Shown: positions 1-5,901 of the stretch, piece after piece
How the letters are laid out: every line of letters starts with the position of its first letter
Numbering within the stretch: position 1 is the first letter of the stretch
Assembly: GCA_002684315.1 (NCBI GenBank)
Contig: NYVB01000087.1
Span: 7,930 to 13,830 of the forward strand
Direction of reading: 5' to 3'
Origin: Planctomycetaceae bacterium
GTDB taxonomy: Bacteria; Planctomycetota; Phycisphaerae; Phycisphaerales; SM1A02
DNA length: 5,901 nucleotides
Position numbers and translations under genes: made by a program
Notes under the pieces: model-generated
Told to the model about the DNA's origin: nothing
What the model saw: the letters and a program-made list of their open reading frames with translations, nothing else
The model's database searches: none

Positions 1-210
1 CTGCAACCGTCGAATCCAACGCAGTTCCCGGCCCGGCACCGGAAATTTCACGAAGGCCTCTCGTCGACCGTCCGACGTTTCGTACCAGGCGGTCCCCGTG
101 AGGGCGCCACCTCGCTGCCAGTCCATGCGAACCCAGCACAGATCCTGAAGTCGACCATCACAGGCGTCGAGCAGTTCAGGTTCGAGTGAGCGAGCAAGCG
201 ATCTTTGCAT
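1..210 (-). CDS. N-terminal part of a putative phosphotransferase/kinase-fold protein (runs off the window)
   Basis: An open minus-strand frame begins at ATG 208-210 and runs through all 70 codons to the window edge. An in-frame stop lies at 232-234, so this ATG is the only possible ATG start. An AAGGGG stretch lies 11 bases upstream as a weak ribosome site. The translation begins MQRSLARSLEPELLDACDG and ends AFVKFPVPGRELRWIRRLQ. A short beta-hairpin-like segment (residues about 29-48) is followed by a VKF strand and a nearby GRE helix. That arrangement resembles the ATP-anchoring lysine and its partner glutamate in the aminoglycoside phosphotransferase/Kdo-kinase superfamily. The catalytic HxD and DxD motifs would lie outside the window, so the family call is inference; that this is a real gene is better supported. 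It is downstream of, and on the same strand as, the methyltransferase gene, with a 116-base gap. Confidence 0.5.
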   Translation of the reverse strand, partial: MQRSLARSLEPELLDACDGRLQDLCWVRMDWQRGGALTGTAWYETSDGRREAFVKFPVPGRELRWIRRLQ

Positions 211-272
211 TCTGAATGGAGCCCCTTGCGGTCATGGGGATGATCCTTCTTCATCTTCGCATGGATCCGAAG

Positions 273-329
273 AAAATCACGCGTGGAATTCAACAGCTGG
301 AAAAATCACCGCGCGGGCCCGTGAATTCA
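273..329. repeat. Imperfect direct repeat in the intergenic gap and at the methyltransferase stop
   Basis: AAAATCAC at 273-280 recurs at 302-309. TGGAATTCA at 284-292 is echoed by TGAATTCA at 322-329. Between the two blocks the copies differ: 3 bases (GCG) in the first and 12 GC-rich bases in the second. The second copy runs into the methyltransferase stop codon. This looks like a small decayed local duplication or a pair of similar protein-binding sites; nothing decides which. Confidence 0.3.
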
Positions 330-992
330 CTGTTTCGTCGCGATGACTTCCGATTGAAACCATGATCGTTCGAGACGGCCGTAGAGGCGACAGCAGAGAT
401 GGAACAGCTTCCAGCCGAAGATTTTCTGGATCTGCAGATACCCGGGGGGCCATTTGTGAACGAGCGAGCCTGCTTCCTTCACCGTGTATCCGGCTTCGGT
501 GAAGAGATTTCCGAGATTCATCGGGCTCCAGCTGTAGAGATGGAAATGCATGTCCCCCGGTTTCCATCCGACGGAGATGTTGTCACAAGGCACCAGGAAG
601 TGCATCGTGCCTCCCTTCTTCAGCAGAGGCATGAGCGCCTTGATCTCCTGCATCGGATTGAGACTGTGTTCCAGAGCATGGTTGCTGATGATCACGTCCG
701 CGATACCCTCGCCCAGTTCGGCGAGGCATTCATGCTGTGAGCCGAACGGCCTCACATCGTTGGCGGTGATCTGGTCGTGGGCCGAAGTGTTCGGTTCGAT
801 TCCGATTCGTCTGGCGCATTCGATCTCCTTGAGCAGGAATCCTCCCCCGCATCCGAAGTCGATGACCGTGTCCGTCGGTTTCACCGAGCGGCTGAATTTG
901 AAGGCGTTCGCCTTGCCTCCGAAACGGCCGACCAGGCTTTGCCAGGCGAAGTACGCTTCGTCGTAATGGATCGATGTTCCATCGTTGCCCAT
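327..992 (-). CDS. Class I SAM-dependent methyltransferase
   Basis: This 221-residue protein has a single Rossmann-like methyltransferase domain. Motif I, VIDFGCGGGFLL, lies at residues 43-54 and is the glycine-rich SAM loop. The acidic residue that normally holds the ribose hydroxyls is E66 in GIEPN. Motif IV-like ADVIISNHALEH is at 98-109, and the GG turn plus beta strand of the post-I region is at 127-134. The C-terminal part has the HFHLYSWSPMNLGNLFTEAGY segment (149-169), common in small-molecule and glycan methyltransferases of the Methyltransf_11/23 type. The substrate cannot be read from the sequence. There is no signal peptide or membrane helix, so it should be cytoplasmic. The start at ATG 990-992 has a GGA about 9 bases upstream. 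The gene is divergent from the HAD phosphatase and upstream of the partial kinase-like gene, which could fit cell-surface glycan modification, but that is only a guess. Confidence 0.88.
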   Translation of the reverse strand: MGNDGTSIHYDEAYFAWQSLVGRFGGKANAFKFSRSVKPTDTVIDFGCGGGFLLKEIECARRIGIEPNTSAHDQITANDVRPFGSQHECLAELGEGIADVIISNHALEHSLNPMQEIKALMPLLKKGGTMHFLVPCDNISVGWKPGDMHFHLYSWSPMNLGNLFTEAGYTVKEAGSLVHKWPPGYLQIQKIFGWKLFHLCCRLYGRLERSWFQSEVIATKQ

Positions 993-1163
993 GGCTTTTT
1001 TCCGTGTTTCGTACCTCGTCGTCGTGAATCAATCCTAAACCGATATCGCCGAAAAGCCAGCGCGAGTGAGTTGATCCGCGGGCATTTGAAATCAACGCCC
1101 CGTTGCAGGACCGAAATCGCGGACGAAGCGTCCGGGAATCCCTCGAAGTGATACCGTGGAGGC
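993..1163. promoter_or_regulatory. Divergent intergenic region, presumed back-to-back promoters
   Basis: These 171 bases separate the start codons of the methyltransferase (minus) and the HAD phosphatase (plus) and are locally richer in A+T than the flanking genes, for example around 1021-1050. No convincing -35/-10 pair is visible in either direction. Two dyads stand out: the palindrome CGATATCG at 1041-1048, and an interrupted inverted repeat GTTGAT (1070-1075) with ATCAAC (1091-1096) across a 15-base spacer. Either could be an operator. Promoter function is inferred from gene orientation. Confidence 0.4.
1158..1162 (+). promoter_or_regulatory. Strong Shine-Dalgarno core abnormally close to the HAD start codon
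   Basis: GGAGG at 1158-1162 is a full Shine-Dalgarno core but ends one base before ATG 1164, far closer than the usual 5-9 bases. No other start is available: an in-frame TGA lies at 1149-1151, and the DLDGT active-site motif starts nine residues after the ATG. The site may be fortuitous. Confidence 0.35.
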
Positions 1164-2012
1164 ATGTTTCCAACGCTTCTTGCCATCGATCTCGACGGGA
1201 CACTTCTGAACGCGTCGGGATCGCTCGACCCCGAGACCAAACCGCTTCTCGATCGAATCAGAACGCGTGGCTGCGAAGTGGTCGTCTCCACCGGACGGAC
1301 CCACAGCGAGTCGGTGCGTTTTCTCGAGGCACTCGAACTCGAGGGGGTCATGATCGGTTCGGCGGGTGCGGTCATTTCCGAGGTCGCGACGGGACGGACC
1401 GTGGAACGCAACGTGATCCCCGCTCCGACTCTGCGTGGCATGTTGAAAGGTCTCCTCGCCCACGGGCATCTGATCCAGCTCCTGCAGGACGTGTCGTCGG
1501 CTTCGCATGAATACATCCTTCTGGGCGAGGCATCGCCGCACCCGGCGACCACCTGGTGGCTGGGCCACCATGGTGTCTCGTTCACCAGCGCGACCTCACT
1601 CGATGACCTCGATCTTTCGCATGTCATGCGCGCGAACGTCATCACCGACGGTCATGATCTGGGGGGCATGGTCGAGGAGATGAAGGATGCATACGGAGAG
1701 TCTCTGGTCGTCAGGCACTGGCAGGCGGTGACGGATGAGAACTCCAGAGATGCCTGGATGCTGGAGGTCTTCGATCGCGGGGTCGACAAGTGGAGTGCGA
1801 TCGAGCACCTCATCGACCAGCGGTCGATCGCCGCGTCCGACGTCGCGGCGATCGGTGACGGTCTCAACGACATCGGCATGATCGAAGGGGCGGGTCGTGG
1901 CATCGCGATGGGCCAGGCGGGCGTGCCTCTGCGCTCGGTCGCCGACCACGTCGTGTCACCCCGTGATCAAGGCGGCCTGACCGAGGCACTGCGCCTTATT
2001 CTCGATGCCTGA
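1164..2012 (+). CDS. Cof-type (class IIB) HAD-superfamily phosphatase
   Basis: This 282-residue protein has the complete HAD active site. Motif I is DLDGT at residues 9-13, with D9 as nucleophile and D11 as acid/base. Motif II is the STGR segment at 42-45. Motif III is K209 in DRGVDKWSAI. Motif IV is GDGLNDIGM at 231-239, with D232 and D236 as magnesium ligands. The cap is inserted between motifs II and III (about residues 80-195), which is the class IIB (Cof-like) arrangement, and total length matches that family. Family members dephosphorylate sugar phosphates, FMN, PLP or similar small cytosolic phosphoesters; the substrate here is unknown. The ATG is preceded by an in-frame stop at 1149-1151. 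The gene ends 46 bases before the downstream oxidoreductase-like gene on the same strand, so the two are probably co-transcribed. Confidence 0.92.
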   Translation: MFPTLLAIDLDGTLLNASGSLDPETKPLLDRIRTRGCEVVVSTGRTHSESVRFLEALELEGVMIGSAGAVISEVATGRTVERNVIPAPTLRGMLKGLLAHGHLIQLLQDVSSASHEYILLGEASPHPATTWWLGHHGVSFTSATSLDDLDLSHVMRANVITDGHDLGGMVEEMKDAYGESLVVRHWQAVTDENSRDAWMLEVFDRGVDKWSAIEHLIDQRSIAASDVAAIGDGLNDIGMIEGAGRGIAMGQAGVPLRSVADHVVSPRDQGGLTEALRLILDA

Positions 2013-2028
2013 CCTCTCATGAGTCGGT

Positions 2029-2068
2029 GTTTCGCCGTGACCGTGTTAGGCTTGTCACGTGGCGAAAC
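2029..2068 (+). promoter_or_regulatory. Hairpin enclosing the start codon of the oxidoreductase-like gene
   Basis: GTTTCGCCGTGAC (2029-2041) is an exact reverse complement of 2054-2068 once two bases (GT, 2059-2060) are looped out, giving a 13-bp stem with a 12-base loop (2042-2053). The GTG start codon (2059-2061) sits at the bulge and in the 3' arm, while the only AGG that could act as ribosome site (2048-2050) lies in the loop. No T-run follows, so a terminator for the HAD gene is unlikely. It may limit translation initiation, or as DNA it may be an operator. Confidence 0.45.
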
Positions 2069-5000
2069 GAGACGAGACCAACCCGAACGATGCACGCTCC
2101 TCCCTCGACTACGCCGAGGGTGAGATTCTTCTGTCCTCGCTCGAGGCCGTCTTCAAGGGCGTGCTCGAATCCGAAGCCCCCGTGCATGCCGTCTACGGAC
2201 CCGCACGAGGGCCGTTTCAGAAGCTTCGGGCACACCAGGCGGATGACGGTCTTTCCCGGCTTCTGGCCGACCATGGCTGTCGGCTTGAAGTCGTCGACGA
2301 ACCCGGCCGCGCGGTCGATCTCGCGGCGCGCAGTTGTCTGGTCGGTCGCAACGTGGTGATGTTGATGCCTGCGGGTGATGTGCTTCGCTCCGCGAACGCT
2401 CTGGTCCGCGCTCGAAAACTTCTCGAAGGGGCGGAAGGATTCGGCTTGCTGCTGATCATCGAAGACGATGTCGAGCATCTCGCTCGTGCGGCACCGGTTC
2501 ACCTGCTGGATGATCTGGCGATCGCCAAGATCGAACCCAACGACGTGTCGGATCTCCGAGACATGATCGAACACGGAATCAGACTCTCCCGTGCCGGCGA
2601 CGGTCCGACCGCGATGCTGGTCGCGAGTAATCTGCTCCATTCCTTCGACACGATCCCCGCCCGCCCCAACCGAGTGGTCGGCACCCTCGATGTCGCCGCG
2701 GCCATGAAACGAAAGCGTCGCATCGGTCGCGGACTCGAGACGATGGGGCTGCTGCGACTCTCGAGACGACTCGAACTCAACAAGACCTCCGCACTGCCGA
2801 GTCCCGGTGAACGAGCGCCTCTCGGACTGGTCGCGATCGGACCGGCCTACACCGCGGCTGAATATCTGCTGAGACGTTTCGGACTGGATGGACGCATTCC
2901 GTTGCTGCGAATCGGCATGTCCGCGCCATTCGACGATTCGATCGCAGAACGTCTTCTTTCGAGATGCGAAAGGGTCGTGGTTCTCGAGGCGCGTCCCGGC
3001 CTGACCGGGAAGGCCCTGCTGGCGGCTTCGGAAGCGGCCCGTCGTCGAGGCGTCGAAACCGCCTCGACCTGGTGGCACACCCTCCCCGAGATCGATGGCG
3101 AATCCCTCACCCTCGAACGCGGAGATGCGTTGCGTGCCTCCCAGGTGGCGCGCAAGATCGGGGCTCTTCTGGATTCGGTCTCCACGGGTCGCACGATCAC
3201 GCGCGGACTGGCGACGTCCGACGCCCGTTTCGATGAGCTGGTGATTCCCGGAAGAGGAAGCAGCATCGGTGTCGAGGGTGCGATCCGCACCGTCAAGAAC
3301 ATGCTCACCGCCACCGGGCAATGGTTGCGTGAACGGCAGGACGGCGAGGTCGAGGATGAAGAGCGGATCGCGCTCATGCTCGATGCGCCATCCGAGACCG
3401 GATCCAGTCGATACGACCGGCTGGTGGAAGCGGAGATCTGGGGGCGGAATCGATTCCTGGCCGATGGACCTGCGGCGATCCGTGAGTGTGCGAGTGATCC
3501 CACGCCTCGTCTGCTGGTGATCTGCGACGTCGGTTCCAAGGGTGGCATCGATGTGGTTCGACTGGCGACCGCCTCCGTGCCGGAGGAGTTCGGAGATCGA
3601 GTCGAGATACGAACCGTCGATCTCACCGACCTCGATGGATTCCTCGAGGTGCTGCGGGAATCCGTGCTTTCGGACAACGTCCGGGTGCTCATCGCCCGGG
3701 ACGGAACACCGCCTCGCTTCGATCATTCGGCGATCGAACGATCCTTCCGTGAAGTCGATCGCCTCGGTTTCACGACCATGCACCGGATGAGTCGCCCCGC
3801 GGAGCAGGCCTGCAGCCTGCGGGCTCCGATTCTGAGTGAATCGCTCGGGGTGGGAATCGATCGTGTCGGCGAGGAGCTGGAGACCACGTTCAAGGTCGAT
3901 CGACTGCCACGCCGCATGGCTCGAATGATCAAACTGCGCGTGCGACCGGTGCTCGAACAGATCGAGGTCGTTCGCACCAGGCCGCCGATGGTCGATGTCA
4001 TCGGACCCACCGGTGAACGACCCGGACCTCCCGTGATTCGTCACGGAACCGCCTCCGTCTGGCGGTGTCACATCGCAGGCTGGCGTGGAGGTGAGCCGGG
4101 ACTCGTCTCGCGGATCCTGTGTGGTGCGGGTCGGGAGATGGGCTATCAGGTCGGCTGTTCGATCTCGAGTCGATCGGCCGGGCCGGGCCGGGGCGCATGG
4201 GCGCAACTCCTCTTCACCAGACCCAGAGACGGCAAGGAACCATCTCTCCCGCTTCTGATTCCCTTCGGCGAAGCCGATCTTCTGATCGGTGCCGATCCGA
4301 TCGAAAGCCTGCGGGCTCTGGGGCCCGATCCGCTTCTTCGCGTGGCGGAGTCGAGCCGGACGGCGGCGGTCGTCAATTCCGGGCTGCTCGCGGATCAGGA
4401 GGAACACATCGCAGGTCGGATGCGCGACACTCGCAAGCTTCTCACCGATGCCATCTCATCCCGTTGTCTTCCGCAGGCATGGCTTGGTGATCTGGTGAAC
4501 GCGTCGAGAAACACGTTTCTCACCGAACGTCTGATCGATGTGGTGCTCCTGGGCATCGCCTATCAACGTGGGCTGATCCCCGTCTCTCTCGAGGCCATCG
4601 AACGGTCCATCGGCAAGGAGCAACGAGGCGACTTCGGGCGACTGCTCACGGCGTTCCGTCACGGACGAACCTTGAGTGAGGGTCTTCCCGGTCTGGCGCA
4701 GCAGGAGGCCGAGGTCGTCGATTCCGAATTCATGATTCGTCGTCTGGTGCGAAGCGTCCGTCTGGATTCCGGCGGGCGTCGAGGTCGCACCCAGCAGTTC
4801 GAATCACTTCTTCGTGAGACTCTGGGCATGATGCCGGGCCTGCAGGAAACCAGTCGGGGGCGCGCGGCGGCTCTGGATTTCTCCGTCGCCCTCAGGCATG
4901 CCGTCTTCTGGCGGGGCATCGAGCATGCCGGTCGGTACGCCCGATTGATCACCAATCTCTACCAGTCGGATTCCGGTGCGCATTCGAGACGGATGACCGC

Positions 5001-5448
5001 GTATGCGATCTTCCCCCTCGCCGAGGCCATGCTCATCCCGGATCCCCTGTACGTCGCGACGATGTGCACCAGTCTCGATCAGAAGCGTCGCATCCGGGAG
5101 CGCCTCGGCATTCGACACGCACGCGGTGATCACATGGAACGGCGCTACCTCACCCGCTTCGAATTGATCGTCGCTCGTCGGCGTTTCCGACTCGACGTCG
5201 CGTCGGGACACTGGCCCGCGTGGCTGATCTCGACTCTCGTTCGTTTCGTGCCGGCTGGATGGCGTGGTTCCCGAGGTGAACGCCGCGTGCGCGCCTCGAT
5301 CATCGAGCTGATCGAACGTGCGACCCGGGAATCGAAGGACACACCCGAGTATTGGGAACGTGTGATGCTCCGACTCAATCTTCAGGCGGAGATGGGGCGC
5401 CTTCGCATGCTCTCTTCAGGTGAGTTGCGTCGAGTCCTCGCGGAGTGA
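2059..5448 (+). CDS. Divergent fused indolepyruvate:ferredoxin oxidoreductase-like protein, cofactor motifs not recognisable
   Basis: This 1129-residue protein has the domain order of fused IorA-IorB 2-oxoacid:ferredoxin oxidoreductases, which decarboxylate aryl-2-oxoacids to acyl-CoA and usually run about 1100-1200 residues. Residues 17-200 resemble the TPP-pyrimidine domain: DEPGRAVDLAARS at 80-92 matches the family's NEKVA segment, with E81 at the activating-Glu position. Residues 255-315 resemble domain II (LGLVAIGPAY, then RVVVLEARPG). Residues 484-550 resemble the end of the TPP-diphosphate domain, 575-614 the linker that normally carries [4Fe-4S] clusters, 666-850 the IorB/gamma domain, and 935-1129 the C-terminal helical domain. 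No GDG...N motif is found in the diphosphate-domain position. The 11 cysteines (74, 93, 303, 477, 489, 585, 670, 688, 700, 803, 1003) form no CxxC, and the gamma glycine loop reads GWRGGEP (674-680). An in-frame TAG at 2047-2049 makes GTG 2059 the first start. Homology is judged by eye; conventional catalysis looks unlikely. Confidence 0.75.
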   Translation: MAKRDETNPNDARSSLDYAEGEILLSSLEAVFKGVLESEAPVHAVYGPARGPFQKLRAHQADDGLSRLLADHGCRLEVVDEPGRAVDLAARSCLVGRNVVMLMPAGDVLRSANALVRARKLLEGAEGFGLLLIIEDDVEHLARAAPVHLLDDLAIAKIEPNDVSDLRDMIEHGIRLSRAGDGPTAMLVASNLLHSFDTIPARPNRVVGTLDVAAAMKRKRRIGRGLETMGLLRLSRRLELNKTSALPSPGERAPLGLVAIGPAYTAAEYLLRRFGLDGRIPLLRIGMSAPFDDSIAERLLSRCERVVVLEARPGLTGKALLAASEAARRRGVETASTWWHTLPEIDGESLTLERGDALRASQVARKIGALLDSVSTGRTITRGLATSDARFDELVIPGRGSSIGVEGAIRTVKNMLTATGQWLRERQDGEVEDEERIALMLDAPSETGSSRYDRLVEAEIWGRNRFLADGPAAIRECASDPTPRLLVICDVGSKGGIDVVRLATASVPEEFGDRVEIRTVDLTDLDGFLEVLRESVLSDNVRVLIARDGTPPRFDHSAIERSFREVDRLGFTTMHRMSRPAEQACSLRAPILSESLGVGIDRVGEELETTFKVDRLPRRMARMIKLRVRPVLEQIEVVRTRPPMVDVIGPTGERPGPPVIRHGTASVWRCHIAGWRGGEPGLVSRILCGAGREMGYQVGCSISSRSAGPGRGAWAQLLFTRPRDGKEPSLPLLIPFGEADLLIGADPIESLRALGPDPLLRVAESSRTAAVVNSGLLADQEEHIAGRMRDTRKLLTDAISSRCLPQAWLGDLVNASRNTFLTERLIDVVLLGIAYQRGLIPVSLEAIERSIGKEQRGDFGRLLTAFRHGRTLSEGLPGLAQQEAEVVDSEFMIRRLVRSVRLDSGGRRGRTQQFESLLRETLGMMPGLQETSRGRAAALDFSVALRHAVFWRGIEHAGRYARLITNLYQSDSGAHSRRMTAYAIFPLAEAMLIPDPLYVATMCTSLDQKRRIRERLGIRHARGDHMERRYLTRFELIVARRRFRLDVASGHWPAWLISTLVRFVPAGWRGSRGERRVRASIIELIERATRESKDTPEYWERVMLRLNLQAEMGRLRMLSSGELRRVLAE

Positions 5449-5452
5449 CTCT

Positions 5453-5901
5453 TCAGTCTTCGCCCGGCGAATTCCGCTGCCGATTCTTGTGGCGAAGCTG
5501 GCCGCAGGCGGCGTCGATGTCCCGGCCGCGACTGGCTCGGATGTGTGCATTGACGTTCTTCTCGCGAAGAATCGATTGAAAACGAAGAACGTCCTCTGAA
5601 ACCGGCCGCTTGTAGGGGAGTCCCTCGACCTCGTTGTATCGGATCAGATTCACATTGGCTCGAAGCGAGCGCGCGATCGTGGCCAGTTCACGAGCGTGTT
5701 CCGGGCGATCGTTCAGCCCCCCGAGAAGAATGTATTCCAGCGTGATCTCTCGGCCGCTTGCTTGAAAATACGCCTGGCACGCATCGAGCAGTTCACGAAT
5801 CGTGGTGTACTGCGCCCAGGGAATGATCTCCTTGCGCAAGTCGTCGTTCGGGGCGTGCAGGCTCAAGGCCAGCGTGACGGGAATGTCGAATTCAGCGAGG
5901 C
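5453..5901 (-). CDS. rlmN: C-terminal part of dual-specificity 23S rRNA/tRNA adenine-C2 methyltransferase RlmN
   Basis: This is a partial gene whose 5' end is beyond the right edge; 148 residues are visible. RlmN is a radical-SAM enzyme that methylates C2 of A2503 in 23S rRNA and A37 of some tRNAs. Family signatures visible in order are VTLALSLHAPND, the REITLEYILLGGLND segment, NVNLIRYNEVEGLPYKRP, and the ending RGRDIDAACGQL. The cysteine in that last motif (codon 5504-5506) corresponds to the transiently methylated cysteine near the C-terminus of E. coli RlmN (C355). The CxxxCxxC cluster motif would lie upstream, outside the window. The frame is open to the window edge with no ATG in the visible part; TTG at 5864-5866 is an internal leucine, not a start. 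The short basic tail (RHKNRQRNSPGED) is ordinary. The gene converges on the oxidoreductase-like gene with 4 bases between stop codons. Confidence 0.95.
   Translation of the reverse strand, partial: LAEFDIPVTLALSLHAPNDDLRKEIIPWAQYTTIRELLDACQAYFQASGREITLEYILLGGLNDRPEHARELATIARSLRANVNLIRYNEVEGLPYKRPVSEDVLRFQSILREKNVNAHIRASRGRDIDAACGQLRHKNRQRNSPGED

Noticed and set aside
48..293. 81-codon minus-strand frame starting at 293
   Set aside because: It overlaps in another frame the 1-210 open frame, which has better residue composition and continues to the edge, while this one stops at 48 and shows no motif.
301..324. Possible rho-independent terminator of the methyltransferase (TCAC/GTGA stem then five T on the minus strand)
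   Set aside because: The stem is only 4 bp with an 11-base loop and does not extend; too weak to call.
881..1645. 254-codon minus-strand open frame across the divergent region and the HAD gene
   Set aside because: It overlaps both the methyltransferase start and the HAD active-site coding region, is Ser/Arg-rich and has no family signature. It is a shadow of real genes.
2590..2610. GDG at residues 180-182 of the oxidoreductase-like protein as a TPP-diphosphate motif
   Set aside because: It lies in the pyrimidine-type domain, at the place of the family's variable EEFDTPV loop, and is not followed at the right spacing by the expected asparagine.
2017..4407. 796-codon open frame on the minus strand antisense to the oxidoreductase-like gene
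   Set aside because: It stays open because of the third-position bias of the sense gene. Its translation is low-complexity and Arg/Asp/Gly/Ser-rich, with no recognisable motif. The sense frame carries clear family similarity from end to end.
5864..5866. TTG as start of a complete 137-residue protein on the minus strand
   Set aside because: The frame continues upstream to the window edge with RlmN-like residues (IPVTLA before LSLHAPND), so the TTG is an internal leucine.

Overview
The window comes from a GC-rich bacterial chromosome (roughly 60% G+C by eye) with dense coding, many GATC/TCGA words and strong third-position bias. Gene content and codon style would fit a planctomycete of the Phycisphaerae type or a similar uncultured marine lineage, but no marker inside the window proves this. 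I see no mobile element, CRISPR array, rRNA or tRNA gene.

Layout: (1) 1-210, minus strand, the N-terminal 70 codons of a gene that leaves the window, probably a phosphotransferase/kinase-fold protein. (2) 327-992, minus strand, a complete small class I SAM-dependent methyltransferase. (3) 993-1163, a divergent intergenic region that should carry promoters for both directions. (4) 1164-2012, plus strand, a Cof-type HAD-superfamily phosphatase with all four catalytic motifs. (5) 2059-5448, plus strand, a 1129-residue protein that follows the domain order of fused indolepyruvate:ferredoxin oxidoreductases (IorA-IorB type) but lacks the cofactor-binding signatures of that family. (6) 5453-5901, minus strand, the C-terminal 148 residues of the rRNA/tRNA methyltransferase RlmN, converging on gene 5 with only 4 bases between the stop codons.

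The two plus-strand genes are 46 bases apart and probably co-transcribed; the two left-hand minus-strand genes may also form a unit. The most interesting item is gene 5. It keeps the fold-level landmarks of a 2-oxoacid:ferredoxin oxidoreductase (pyrimidine-binding domain, domain II, gamma domain, C-terminal helical domain). I cannot find a TPP-diphosphate motif, any CxxC iron-sulfur motif, or the gamma-domain glycine motif. It therefore looks like a degenerate or repurposed member of the family. Its start codon lies inside a near-perfect 13-bp hairpin. The other genes look ordinary.
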